From NCBI GenBank assembly GCA_048262655.1, contig JBLXEY010000001.1:620001-684000 (forward strand): a DNA stretch of 64,000 nucleotides, written 5' to 3'. The first letter of the stretch is position 1, and every line of letters starts with the position of its first letter. The notes below the pieces were generated by a model. The model ran no database searches, had not been told where the DNA came from, and saw nothing but the letters and a program-made list of their open reading frames with translations. A program made the translations under genes and the position numbers. Shown here piece by piece: positions 32,327 to 41,018 of this stretch. Source of the DNA: JABMNT01 sp048262655. GTDB taxonomy: Bacteria > Pseudomonadota > Alphaproteobacteria > Rhodospirillales > Casp-alpha2.

Positions 32327-33556
32327 ATGAAAGTGACTGGCGTACAAACGGTACAAACACCGAAGTACTCGAATATTCTCTGGGTCCAAATATTGACAGA
32401 TGAAGGCCCCGTCGGATTGGGCGAAACGTTCCGAAACCCGGAAGCGATCGTTTCTTATATTCACGAAACCTGTGCACCCTATCTAATTGGTAAAGATCCA
32501 GGTCGAATTAATGAACACGCCGATAATATGCTCAATTGGACATCAAACAGGTATATCGGATATCCGACCCGATCCGTAGAAATCCGTGGCAACTCGGCCG
32601 TTGACATTGCGCTATGGGATTTGAAGGCGAAATCGGCAGGCTTGAGCGTCGTAGATCTTTTAGGCGGAAAATGCAGAGAATCAATCCCCGTCTACAACAC
32701 CTGTGCGGGCCAAAGCTACAACTGGAAATCAAGTTCTGGCGCCCGCGTGGTTACAGCCGGCGGAGAAAGCCTTGCCAGCAACGCCGTGCCCGATGATCTC
32801 GAGGCGCAAATCAACCGCCCCGGCGAATTGGCTCAAAGCCTTTTGGACCAGGGCATCAAGGCCATGAAGGTGTGGCCATTTGATGAAGCAGCCTACGAAT
32901 CAAAAGGCCAACGTATATCTTCCGAACGTTTGAAAGAAGCCCTGGGCCGGCTGGAGGCCATTCGATTGGCTGTTGGCGACAAGATCGATATCATGTTGGA
33001 ATATCACGCCCTCTGGCAAATGGCACCGGCCCTGAAGATTGCCCGCCACGTCGATGAGTTTGATGTGTTCTGGCATGAAGACCCATTAAACATGGCTCAA
33101 ATAAAAGACCTCGCCGCATATCGCAAACAGGCCACAGCCCCGGTTGCAGGTAGTGAAGCGTTGGGAACTGCGATTTGGTATCGCGATGCCCTGGCTGCCG
33201 ATGCGATTGACTACATGCATTATGACATTGCCTGGGTCGGCGGTATCACAGAGGCGCTTCGTATCGCCGGCTTGGCTCATGCCCACAACCGCATGATGTG
33301 CCCACACGATTGTACGGGCCCGGTGACATGGGTCGCTAACTTGCATTTGAGCATGGCTTTCCCAACAGCGATGATCCTCGAAAGTGTTCGGGCTTTCTAT
33401 ATGGGGTTCTATCAAGACCTGGTCACAGATTTACCAACAATCGACAATGGCCATGCTTTGCCAATGTCCGGCACAGGCTTGGGCACAGAATTACATCCCG
33501 CACTGCTTGAGGCGGAAGACACGATTATCAGGACGACTTCTGCCTCTGATTTATAA
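32327..33556 (+). CDS. Enolase-superfamily sugar-acid enzyme (mandelate racemase/muconate lactonizing group)
   Basis: Predicted Mg-dependent TIM-barrel enzyme of 409 residues. It has a capping domain at the amino end (GPVGLGETFRNPEA), then barrel motifs IKAMKVWPFD, IMLEYHALW, WHEDPLNM and GSEALGT, which provide the base and metal ligands, and CPHDCTGPV near 325 for the catalytic histidine. With the next gene coding a uronate dehydrogenase, a galactarolactone cycloisomerase or aldarate/aldonate dehydratase role is likely, as in Agrobacterium (Udh and Gci). The exact reaction cannot be read from the sequence. Confidence 0.88.
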   Translation: MKVTGVQTVQTPKYSNILWVQILTDEGPVGLGETFRNPEAIVSYIHETCAPYLIGKDPGRINEHADNMLNWTSNRYIGYPTRSVEIRGNSAVDIALWDLKAKSAGLSVVDLLGGKCRESIPVYNTCAGQSYNWKSSSGARVVTAGGESLASNAVPDDLEAQINRPGELAQSLLDQGIKAMKVWPFDEAAYESKGQRISSERLKEALGRLEAIRLAVGDKIDIMLEYHALWQMAPALKIARHVDEFDVFWHEDPLNMAQIKDLAAYRKQATAPVAGSEALGTAIWYRDALAADAIDYMHYDIAWVGGITEALRIAGLAHAHNRMMCPHDCTGPVTWVANLHLSMAFPTAMILESVRAFYMGFYQDLVTDLPTIDNGHALPMSGTGLGTELHPALLEAEDTIIRTTSASDL

Positions 33557-33599
33557 AAGCGCTTACAACACCAATTAATCAAACGACATGGAGATAAAT

Positions 33600-34409
33600 A
33601 TGACCATTAACAGACTGCTCATTACGGGCGCAGGCGGCGCTCTTGGAAAAATTAGCCGGGAACATTTTCTTGGTAAGTACCCTAATATTCGTTTGTCGGA
33701 CCGTGTTGAGTTGGACCCGGCCCGGGACGGTGAAGAGGTCGTCGTCTGTGACTTGACAGACCGTGACGCGGTTAACCAAATGCTCGAGGGTGTAGACGCG
33801 GTTATTCATTTTGGCGGACAATCGGTTGAAGCCGACTGGGATACCATCATCAACTCCAATCTCATCGGCTCAATTAATGTTTACGAAGCGGCATTAAAAG
33901 CCGGAACAGATCGCATCATTTTTGCAAGTTCCAACCACGCCATCGGCATGCACGACCGAGCAAACAAAATCGATCATACCTGCGAGGCCCGACCGGATAC
34001 CCGCTACGGTCTTTCCAAAGCATTCGGTGAAGACCTTGGGCGTCTTTATGCTTATAAGCATGGCATTCGCTGCATGAACTTGAGAATTGGTTCCTGCTTT
34101 CCAAAGCCATTCGACGCACGGTCCTTAAGCACATGGTTGTCCTATCGTGATCTTTGCCAGTTGCTGGAAGTAGGGCTGACCGCGGATTACCAGTTCGAGA
34201 TCGTCTATGGCGTATCCGACAATCCGCCCAGTTGGTGGGACAACTCAAATGCAGAAAGATTGGGCTACAAGCCACAAGACACTGCAGAAGACTACCGCGC
34301 GGAAGTTGCAGGAATCACCTCTGATGAGCCGGTCGCAGAAGCGCTGCAAGGCGGCATGTTCTCTGCCAGAGAATTTACCGGTGACTTGAAATCGTTGCTG
34401 GTGAAATAA
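33600..34409 (+). CDS. udh: NAD-dependent uronate dehydrogenase
   Basis: Oxidises D-galacturonate or D-glucuronate to the aldarolactone; cytoplasmic, 269 residues. The Rossmann loop GAGGALG opens the protein. HFGGQSVEADWDTIINSNLIG, FASSNHAIG, YGLSKAFGEDLGRLYA (the Y-x3-K pair) and LRIGSCFPKP closely follow Agrobacterium Udh, and so does the WWDNSNAERLGYKP segment. I used ATG 33600 (GGAG six bases upstream) over the earlier ATG at 33588. It is the last gene of the operon and followed by a strong hairpin. The TRAP importer on the other side probably supplies the substrate. Confidence 0.87.
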   Translation: MTINRLLITGAGGALGKISREHFLGKYPNIRLSDRVELDPARDGEEVVVCDLTDRDAVNQMLEGVDAVIHFGGQSVEADWDTIINSNLIGSINVYEAALKAGTDRIIFASSNHAIGMHDRANKIDHTCEARPDTRYGLSKAFGEDLGRLYAYKHGIRCMNLRIGSCFPKPFDARSLSTWLSYRDLCQLLEVGLTADYQFEIVYGVSDNPPSWWDNSNAERLGYKPQDTAEDYRAEVAGITSDEPVAEALQGGMFSAREFTGDLKSLLVK

Positions 34410-34422
34410 ACTATCTGCAGGA

Positions 34423-34474
34423 ACAAAGGGGACTCTCAGAAGTTGACGGATGTCGACAAAGAGAGTCCCTTTGT
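34423..34474. terminator. Bidirectional terminator-like hairpin between udh and the TRAP-linked GntR gene
   Basis: Arms ACAAAGGGGACTCTC (34423-34437) and GAGAGTCCCTTTGT (34461-34474) pair over 14 bp with a single bulged G. An inner GTTGAC/GTCGAC pair with one GT wobble may extend it. It sits between two convergent genes, as a shared terminator would, though T tracts are short. Confidence 0.65.
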
Positions 34475-34493
34475 ACAGGCAAATCCGCAGCCT

Positions 34494-35210
34494 CTATTTA
34501 TCTCGCATATGATCGGTCACCCGGGTTCGGGCCCGATGGATATGATACCGCATGGCAAGATCGGCGGCCATGGCATCTCCGGTTGCAATCGCATCATATA
34601 TCGCACGATGCTCATCTCTGACACGACGCACGCGATCCGGCGTTCCACCTTTTGTAATTTGCAATGCAACCTGCATTCCTGAAATAATCGCACTATTCAG
34701 CGCCGCCAGAATGCTCACATAAAAATCGTTACCAGTGGCCTTTGCCACAGCCATATGAAAGTCAAAGTCTGCTTTATCCGCCAAACCCTCACCGCCAACA
34801 GCTTCTTCCAAGGCATGCAGCGCCTCTTCGATATTCTGAATATCTTCCGTGGTAGCTCTCGTTGCAGCCAAGCTTGCGGCCGTCCCTTCGAATGGCAACC
34901 GTGCTTCAAAACACCGAAGCAAACTCGCCACATCCGAAGGTTGGGCAAATTGAATCAAACCTTCCGGGGGTCTTGCCTTGACGAAGGACCCGACACCTTG
35001 TTTGGAATAAACCAGACCATCGGCCTGCAATCTCAGCAATGCTTCGCGAATGACAGGACGCGAGACTTTAAAGGCTCGGGAAATTTCATTCTCCGATGGG
35101 AGCTTATCACCCTCGCGAAGATCACCCGCAACGATCTTCTCAAGCAACTGACCGTACAATTGATCAGCTAGCCGTTCGCCCTTTTGGATATTGAGCTGAA
35201 GATCGACCAT
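34494..35210 (-). CDS. GntR family regulator, FadR/FCD subfamily (TRAP-linked)
   Basis: Regulator of 238 residues. The winged helix lies near 18-80 (LPSENEISRAFKVSRPVIREALLRLQADGLV, SKQGVGSFV). The FCD domain contains FDFHMAVAKATGNDFYV with the ligand histidine. It is last in the operon with dctP, dctQ and dctM, starting 6 bases after dctM. The two TNGTNNNACNA-type sites upstream of dctP are its probable operators. Confidence 0.92.
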   Translation of the reverse strand: MVDLQLNIQKGERLADQLYGQLLEKIVAGDLREGDKLPSENEISRAFKVSRPVIREALLRLQADGLVYSKQGVGSFVKARPPEGLIQFAQPSDVASLLRCFEARLPFEGTAASLAATRATTEDIQNIEEALHALEEAVGGEGLADKADFDFHMAVAKATGNDFYVSILAALNSAIISGMQVALQITKGGTPDRVRRVRDEHRAIYDAIATGDAMAADLAMRYHIHRARTRVTDHMRDK

Positions 35211-35216
35211 TCCATC

Positions 35217-36500
35217 CTACCCTGTCAACAAGTTGGGCAAGGTCAATGAAATCGCCGGAATGAACGTCGTCATCATCAAAGCCGCAAGGATCGCACAATA
35301 AAAGGGCCAGATCGTCCGAACGGCTTTTTCGATCGGGACCTTACCGACCGCACAGCCAACAAACAGACACGCACCAACAGGTGGCGTGCATAACCCCAAG
35401 CCCAGGTTCATCATCAAGATCATACCAAACTGCAAGGGATCAACACCGATGGATATCGCTACCGGCAAAAAGATCGGCGTACAAATCAGGATCAAAGCCG
35501 CCATATCCATGATCATGCCCAGCACCAGAAGCATAATATTGATCATCAGCAAGATAACGATTGGGTTATCTGAAACCCCGTTCATGAACTCAATCATCCG
35601 GGTTGGCACCTGGAAGAAAGTCAGCATGTAGGCGAACGCCGCCGCACTGGCGACCAAAATCATTACCATTGATGTGGTGCGAACAGAACTGACAACGGCC
35701 GTCTTAAAGTTTTCCCACGTCAGGGCACGATAGACAACGATGGTCACAATGAATGCATAAAGAGTTCCGAAGGCACCCGATTCCGTAACCGTGAAGATAC
35801 CGCTTAAAACACCGCCAACAATAATGACCGCTGTGAAAAGCCCCGGCAGTGCAGCAATAAAATGGATAAATAAGGCCGTGAAGCCAGGGAAGACCTCAGC
35901 CTTGTACCCGCGCTTAACGGCAATCACATAGGCGGCAACAGCAAGACATAGACACATGACAACGCCCGGAACAACGCCGGACAGGAACAGCTTGGAAATG
36001 GAGACACCGCCGCCCGTGGCAACCGCAAACAAGATCATATTATGACTCGGCGGGATCATGATCCCGGCGATGGATGATGTCACTGTGACATTCACCGCGT
36101 AATCGTCGTCATATCCTTTTTCCTTCATCACAGGAATAAGGATGGAGCCGAGCGCCGAAATATCCGCAACTGCAGAACCGGAAATTCCGCCAAACAACAT
36201 TGACGAGAAGACGTTGACGATGCCTAAGCCGCCCCGCATCGCGCCAACCGCAGACGATGCAAACCGGACCAACCGGATCGCAATACCACCATGGAACATA
36301 AGCTCCCCGGCGAAAATAAAGAACGGGATCGCCATCAATGAAAACACGCTAATTCCAGAAACAATTCGCTGGAAAGCGATAATCAGAGGCAGCCCCTCAT
36401 ATGCGAACGCCGCGACCGCAGCAATACCAAGTGCAAAGGCGACGGGAATACCGATGACAACACCGATCGCAAAAATTCCCATTAAAATCAGCAATCCCAT
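35217..36500 (-). CDS. dctM: TRAP transporter large permease (DctM type)
   Basis: Inner-membrane subunit of 427 residues with about twelve hydrophobic segments. IPPSHNMILFAVATGGGVSI and TPPVGACLFVGCAVGKVP are classic DctM motifs. It couples the sodium gradient to uptake of a carboxylate and works with DctQ and DctP. dctQ ends 18 bases upstream. The position beside uronate dehydrogenase suggests a uronate substrate. Confidence 0.93.
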   Translation of the reverse strand: MGLLILMGIFAIGVVIGIPVAFALGIAAVAAFAYEGLPLIIAFQRIVSGISVFSLMAIPFFIFAGELMFHGGIAIRLVRFASSAVGAMRGGLGIVNVFSSMLFGGISGSAVADISALGSILIPVMKEKGYDDDYAVNVTVTSSIAGIMIPPSHNMILFAVATGGGVSISKLFLSGVVPGVVMCLCLAVAAYVIAVKRGYKAEVFPGFTALFIHFIAALPGLFTAVIIVGGVLSGIFTVTESGAFGTLYAFIVTIVVYRALTWENFKTAVVSSVRTTSMVMILVASAAAFAYMLTFFQVPTRMIEFMNGVSDNPIVILLMINIMLLVLGMIMDMAALILICTPIFLPVAISIGVDPLQFGMILMMNLGLGLCTPPVGACLFVGCAVGKVPIEKAVRTIWPFYCAILAALMMTTFIPAISLTLPNLLTG

Positions 36501-36518
36501 AGGATATAACTTTCTTGT

Positions 36519-37043
36519 TTATTCGGTGATATTGGAAATTTCTTCAACGCCGCGGAAGAAATTTATGAGGTGACCAACAGAGTAAAGAAATATCAGTCCC
36601 CCACACAACATGATGGGTACAGCACGCAGGCCTTCCGGTACATGGATCAAAGGAATTTCCGTTGTCCATTTGAACAACACCAGCTCGTAACTGTTCACCA
36701 TCATAATGATGCCGAACACGCCGATGACGATATGCGAGATGAACTCAAAGCCCTTGCGAACAGGGCGTGGCGCGACATCGCGAAAAAACGAAACGCCAAG
36801 ATGGGTATTTTTATGAATACCGACGGACGCGCCTAAAAAGCCGATAAGAACCACAAGCAACAGAGAGACTTGCTCAACCCAGGTGGGGGTCGCATTCAAA
36901 ACGTAGCGGCCATAGACCAGCCATCCGAAAATCACAGTTAAGATCACAAGTCCAACACCCGAAATAACGGTACTGATGTCACTCAGGACATCGAGGAATT
37001 TGTCGAAACTGGATTTTTGGTGTTGGTTTTTTTCTTCTGACAT
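36519..37043 (-). CDS. dctQ: TRAP transporter small permease (DctQ type)
   Basis: Inner-membrane subunit of 174 residues with four hydrophobic segments. The start at 37043 has GGGGGG upstream; the frame is open to 37127 but the added part covers the intercistronic hairpin. The WVEQVSLLLVVLIGFLGASVG segment is typical. It links the binding protein to the large permease. Confidence 0.9.
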   Translation of the reverse strand: MSEEKNQHQKSSFDKFLDVLSDISTVISGVGLVILTVIFGWLVYGRYVLNATPTWVEQVSLLLVVLIGFLGASVGIHKNTHLGVSFFRDVAPRPVRKGFEFISHIVIGVFGIIMMVNSYELVLFKWTTEIPLIHVPEGLRAVPIMLCGGLIFLYSVGHLINFFRGVEEISNITE

Positions 37044-37091
37044 CTTGCCCCCCGGCTCTTCGTATTTTGCCAATGACGTCAATAAAACAAA

Positions 37092-37126
37092 TGCCTGTCT
37101 GCAATACCTAAGCATGCAGACAGGCA
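37092..37126 (-). terminator. Strong hairpin after dctP
   Basis: TGCCTGTCTGCA and TGCAGACAGGCA form a perfect 12-bp stem around an 11-nt loop. In the transcript it follows the dctP stop by about 14 bases and is followed by TTTGTTTTATT. This is a good intrinsic terminator that must be leaky, because dctQ lies downstream. It would favour binding-protein output. Confidence 0.72.
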
Positions 37127-37140
37127 ATATAGGGCTGAGG

Positions 37141-38127
37141 TTACTTGGTGTTTTTAATCAAGTTGACCAAAGGAACCAAATTTGGGTTCGCAGCCAGATA
37201 CTTCTCGTGAACAGGCTCCATGGCTTTCATGAAGGCAGCTTTGTTAGGAATCTCGTTAAACTTAACGCCGGAATCCATAACTTTTTGGCGGCTAGCAATC
37301 GCACGTTTTTCCCAAAGCTCACGCTGGAGAACAGCAGACTCGCGTGCGGCATCTTTAACAGCCTTTTGATCCGCAGCTGACAAATCGTTGTATGCTTTTG
37401 CATTGACGCAAACGCACTCAGGAATGATCAGGTGCTGAGACAGGGAATAGTAACCTGCAACTTCGAAGTGTCCGGTAGACTCGTATGATGGCCAGTTGTT
37501 TTCTGCACCATCAACAACACCAGTCTTCAAAGACTGATAGACTTCAGAAAAAGCCATTGGGGATGGATTACCACCCAAAGCGGAGATCATGCCAGAATAA
37601 AGATCATTATTCATGACGCGGACTTTCATGCCTTGAACATCCGCAGGCTCCATGATCGGTTTTTTGGAGTTGTAGAATGAACGTGCGCCTGAATCATACC
37701 AAGCCAGCGCGATCAGGCCAATTTTCGCCATACCTGCACTGATTTTATCACCGGCTTCACCATCCAACGCGCGGTGCATGTGCCCCATATCCTTAAAGAT
37801 GAAAGGAAGTGAAACAACGTTTGCTTCAGCAGCCATCGGACCAATCGGACCCAGGTTAAAGTTACCGATCGCCAATCCACCGATACGAACTTGCTCAATC
37901 GCATCTGGTTGATTGCCAAGAACGCCAGAATGGAACATTTTTACCGTGACGTTGCCGTTCGTTTTCTCTTTTACGAGATCTGCAAATTTGTCCATCGCAA
38001 CCGTGTTTGGATAACCAGGCTTGTGGATATTCCAACCACGCCACTCAGCGGCCTGTGCAGACATGGACATACCGGCGACAAACGCCGTTGTAGCGACAGA
38101 CAGCGCTGCCTTCTTAAGATAGCTCAT
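37141..38127 (-). CDS. dctP: TRAP transporter substrate-binding protein (DctP type)
   Basis: Periplasmic carboxylate-binding protein, 328 residues from ATG 38127. A Sec signal (LKKAALSVATTAFVAGM, cleavage after AQA) opens it. The ligand arginine is in GMKVRVMNN near 158-167, and the AENNWPSYESTGHFEVAGYY segment is usual in sugar-acid TRAP proteins. GGGAG upstream of the chosen ATG supports the start. Context with udh and the enolase-superfamily enzyme makes a uronate or related acid the likely ligand. Confidence 0.92.
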   Translation of the reverse strand: MSYLKKAALSVATTAFVAGMSMSAQAAEWRGWNIHKPGYPNTVAMDKFADLVKEKTNGNVTVKMFHSGVLGNQPDAIEQVRIGGLAIGNFNLGPIGPMAAEANVVSLPFIFKDMGHMHRALDGEAGDKISAGMAKIGLIALAWYDSGARSFYNSKKPIMEPADVQGMKVRVMNNDLYSGMISALGGNPSPMAFSEVYQSLKTGVVDGAENNWPSYESTGHFEVAGYYSLSQHLIIPECVCVNAKAYNDLSAADQKAVKDAARESAVLQRELWEKRAIASRQKVMDSGVKFNEIPNKAAFMKAMEPVHEKYLAANPNLVPLVNLIKNTK

Positions 38128-38220
38128 AAGTATTCTCCCTAGTGACACATGCGCATGCATGCATAATGAAAAACTCAAGGACGACACATTAGATTGTTTT
38201 TGTTTTTAAGCGTGCCCACC

Positions 38221-38233
38221 CTTGTATGACAAG
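38221..38233. promoter_or_regulatory. GntR/FCD-type operator 1 upstream of dctP
   Basis: CTTGTATGACAAG is a perfect dyad that fits TNGTNNNACNA. It lies about 95 bases before the dctP start. A larger inverted pair, TGACAAGT (38227-38234) and ACTTGTCA (38252-38259), overlaps it. A TTGACA sequence on the minus strand (38255-38260) may be a -35, which would place this operator over the transcription start. Confidence 0.6.
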
Positions 38234-38367
38234 TTCAACAATTTACCCCCTACTTGTCAACTCATATTACGTATCATTGGAAAAATACAAAAAACTCCCC
38301 GTATTCTGGGCTATTATACCTGAGCTAACGTTGTGGATTCGAGAGGCCAAAGACAATTAATAGATCG

Positions 38368-38380
38368 CTTGTTTAACAAG
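38368..38380. promoter_or_regulatory. GntR/FCD-type operator 2, same dyad
   Basis: CTTGTTTAACAAG has the same arms as operator 1, CTTGT and ACAAG, with a different centre. Two copies 147 bases apart upstream of dctP suggest cooperative or looping repression by the GntR protein of the operon. It also lies before a possible 42-residue plus-strand gene. Confidence 0.55.
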
Positions 38381-38402
38381 TAACTTTATGTTGGGGAATC
38401 CT

Positions 38403-38531
38403 ATGAGTGGCCGAGTTTACAGAAATCCATGTGACATCACGCGCTCTGAACAGCCATACTTTAACTTAGCTATTCTAAGACTAAACGAATGGCCAAATGA
38501 ACACTATAAATCGCGGAGAGGTGCGCGGTAA
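38403..38531 (+). CDS. Possible small protein (42 aa)
   Basis: The frame runs from ATG 38403 to TAA 38529-38531; TTGGGGAA provides a modest ribosome site. The product is polar, with ITRSEQPYFNLAILRLNEWP in the middle and an arginine-rich end. I do not recognise it. It ends two bases before the convergent histidine kinase gene. It may be a chance frame. Confidence 0.28.
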   Translation: MSGRVYRNPCDITRSEQPYFNLAILRLNEWPNEHYKSRRGAR

Positions 38532-38533
38532 TT

Positions 38534-40021
38534 CTATTCCTCGGAAGGCTTCGTGGGCAGCGTAAAATGAAATTTTGAGCCATTTTCCAGATCACTCTCT
38601 GCCCAAATCGAACCGCCGTTCTTCTCGATCAATTCCTTGCAAAGAGGCAGACCCAAACCGGTCCCTCTTTCCCCGTCTGTACCGGCACTGGAAACCATCT
38701 GATCCAGTGCAAAAATCCGGGTTAACCGGTCTTGCGACAGACCAACGCCGGTATCACTTACTGTCACTTGCACAACGCCGCCCTCCTGTGTGGACAATAT
38801 CTCAATTTTCCCCTCCGCCGGCGTGAACTTAATGGCGTTAGAAAGCAGGTTTCGAATGACAGTTCGCACCATTTCCGCGTCAGCAAAAGCCGTTTCGTTC
38901 CTGACCGAATTGGCAATGCTTACGTCTTTTTCCATGGCGATTGGCGTAAAAATATTGATGGTTTCCTGTGCGAGATCGCGCAACAGAAGAGTCTGCGGTT
39001 CGCATTCCACCCCATCCATTTGCAAACGAGACCATTCGAGGAGATTCTGCAACAGATCAAACACACGGTCTCCGGCTTTATTGACGTCCTTCGCATATTC
39101 GGCAAGTTTTTCTTTGCTGTAGCTATCCGCCATTTGGGACATCAAATGAGTCATTCCCAACAAAGAGTTGAAGGGGCTTTTTAAATCATGAGAGATGATT
39201 GAAAAGAATCTGTTTTTGGTATCGATTTCATATTGCAATTGCTGTTTTTGTGTCTCCAGTTCTTCCGTGCGCTTTGTTACCTCATTTTCCAACCAAGCGC
39301 GCTTAACCTTTTCGTCTTCCAGCAAAAGCTCCCGGTCCCTTTCCATAGCCGAAAGCATGATGTTCATATGCTCTTGAAGTTGACTGATTTCGTTATTTTC
39401 GTTGATCAAAAGGTTAATCCGACGGCTTGCGTTTTGGTCCATATGAACCTCATCGACCTGCGTCATTAAGTTCTTTAAAGGGAGTGCCAAATACCGATCA
39501 AAGGCCCAAACAAACAACCAGAATAAAATAGACAATTTCACGAAAGCGGTAATGACGATCAGAGCAAAACCAAACAAAACGCGGTCTAGGACGACTTCTG
39601 ATGATGAATAAAGTGTCAATGTCCCGAGAGGGATCGCTTGTGCCTTTCGGACCCAGTTTAAGTCTGATTTTATATCGAATAACGACAATGGCACAGACTC
39701 TGCTGCGTATGATCTTTTAGAAATTAACTTTTTGCCATTTATATCGAAAACATCGACACCCGCAATAACCGGCATCTCAACAAGTCCCGCCGTCAGGGCA
39801 TCCAGCTGTTTCTGATTGTATTGCCACAAACTGGTTTCGATTGGAACCCGGACTGTTTGCTCCAATTGTTTCAATTCATCTAGAATAGCGTTTTGGGTTC
39901 TCAGATACTCGGTCACGAATTGGGCGCCTGTTACGAGACACGTCACGAGCAAATATATAGAAAAAATGACGCGTAGTAACTTTTGCGAAAGATTTTTCGG
40001 GCGAAGGAAGCGGGCAAACAT
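38534..40021 (-). CDS. Membrane sensor histidine kinase
   Basis: Two-component kinase of about 495 residues. Membrane segments lie near 16-36 and 150-174; between them is a periplasmic domain of about 115 residues. A coiled HAMP-like linker follows (IPLKNLM region, then a long helix to about 265). The H box is SIISHDLKSPF with the phosphorylated histidine near 278; then N (NLLSNAIKF), G1 (DTGVGL) and G2 (GTGLGLPL) boxes. I used ATG 40021; a GTG at 40036 is an alternative. No receiver gene is next to it. The preceding orphan binding-protein gene on the same strand suggests joint sensing. Confidence 0.9.
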   Translation of the reverse strand: MFARFLRPKNLSQKLLRVIFSIYLLVTCLVTGAQFVTEYLRTQNAILDELKQLEQTVRVPIETSLWQYNQKQLDALTAGLVEMPVIAGVDVFDINGKKLISKRSYAAESVPLSLFDIKSDLNWVRKAQAIPLGTLTLYSSSEVVLDRVLFGFALIVITAFVKLSILFWLFVWAFDRYLALPLKNLMTQVDEVHMDQNASRRINLLINENNEISQLQEHMNIMLSAMERDRELLLEDEKVKRAWLENEVTKRTEELETQKQQLQYEIDTKNRFFSIISHDLKSPFNSLLGMTHLMSQMADSYSKEKLAEYAKDVNKAGDRVFDLLQNLLEWSRLQMDGVECEPQTLLLRDLAQETINIFTPIAMEKDVSIANSVRNETAFADAEMVRTVIRNLLSNAIKFTPAEGKIEILSTQEGGVVQVTVSDTGVGLSQDRLTRIFALDQMVSSAGTDGERGTGLGLPLCKELIEKNGGSIWAESDLENGSKFHFTLPTKPSEE

Positions 40022-40092
40022 AAAATTATATAACACCCAACTCGCGCGGTTAGTAAATCACTTTATCCGATCCGCCAAACAAACCATGCACT

Positions 40093-40890
40093 TTAGTCTT
40101 TGAGCTGGATGTCATACTTCTTGAGAAGCAATTGTTCTTTTTCGCCCTTCATTGACAACCGACCCGCATCCCAGACTCCCATAAGTTTTCGTCGTTTTTC
40201 AGGAGAAATTCTTTTTGAAAAGATCGGTTTCGCAATCAGTTTGTTCTCTAGTCCTGGACGCACGATCTCGAGATCATCATGCAAGCCGAGACGGTTTAAA
40301 ACAAACTGAAGAACAAGCTCATTATCGGCGTATAGGTCAACTCTGTTTTCTTTGATCATAATCATAATGCGATCGACGACATCATCATACCCAGCAACGA
40401 CTTCTACAAATGGTGCATGTTTTGGGTTTTCAAGAAAGTTATGATAGTCGAGACTCATGGAGCGATAATCCCAACCAAGACCGGTTGCGATGTACTTACC
40501 CTGGATTGACGGAAGCCCGTCATAGCGCCAGGTGTCACCTTTTCTAACAACGAATGCGGTTGAATAGGAAAAGGTTGCTTGGTTGGCAGATACAAAATTT
40601 TCCCCTGCGATCTGAGAAGCCGGGTATTCCGGTAGCAGATCACATGAACCATCCGCTACCATATCGAGCCCCCGCGCGAAGGGAACTTCCAAATATTCCA
40701 ACTGATATCCTTTGGACGAGAATATTTCGTCAACCATATCGATAACCACGCCACGCTCAGGTGCCCCTTTGGAGGGGAATATCGTCATGGGCGGCCATTG
40801 ATCATAGCAAACCTTCAAGGTTTCAGCATGGCTTGCTGCAGCAAAGCTCAATCCGAGGAGAAAGGTCATGAGTGACAAAAGACGAAGCAT
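40093..40890 (-). CDS. Orphan periplasmic solute-binding protein (amino-acid ABC type fold)
   Basis: Periplasmic binding protein of 265 residues from ATG 40890. The signal peptide (LRLLSLMTFLLGLSFAAA, cleavage after SHA) leads into ETLKVCYDQWPP, the usual family-3 start. The rest has the domain pattern of polar-amino-acid binding proteins, with RGVVIDMVDEIF. No permease or ATPase of that class is nearby. It is 71 bases upstream of the kinase start and on the same strand, so it may feed a ligand signal to the kinase's periplasmic domain. Confidence 0.87.
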   Translation of the reverse strand: MLRLLSLMTFLLGLSFAAASHAETLKVCYDQWPPMTIFPSKGAPERGVVIDMVDEIFSSKGYQLEYLEVPFARGLDMVADGSCDLLPEYPASQIAGENFVSANQATFSYSTAFVVRKGDTWRYDGLPSIQGKYIATGLGWDYRSMSLDYHNFLENPKHAPFVEVVAGYDDVVDRIMIMIKENRVDLYADNELVLQFVLNRLGLHDDLEIVRPGLENKLIAKPIFSKRISPEKRRKLMGVWDAGRLSMKGEKEQLLLKKYDIQLKD

Positions 40891-40972
40891 TTTCTTACTT
40901 TCCAAAACGGTCACAGCTCTAATTGTCAGCCCCACAAAATACAAATGGTTACACATCGATACCGCATGGGAA

Positions 40973-40998
40973 TGAGCCGATCCAGGGGGATCGGCTCA
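40973..40998 (-). terminator. Hairpin after the xylose-type ATPase gene
   Basis: TGAGCCGATCC-AGGG-GGATCGGCTCA is a perfect 11-bp stem with a 4-nt loop, about 20 bases beyond the ATPase stop codon on the minus strand. A T tract is weak. It would end the transporter operon before the kinase/binding-protein unit. Confidence 0.6.
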
Positions 40999-41018
40999 AT
41001 AGCGGTGAGATATGGTTT

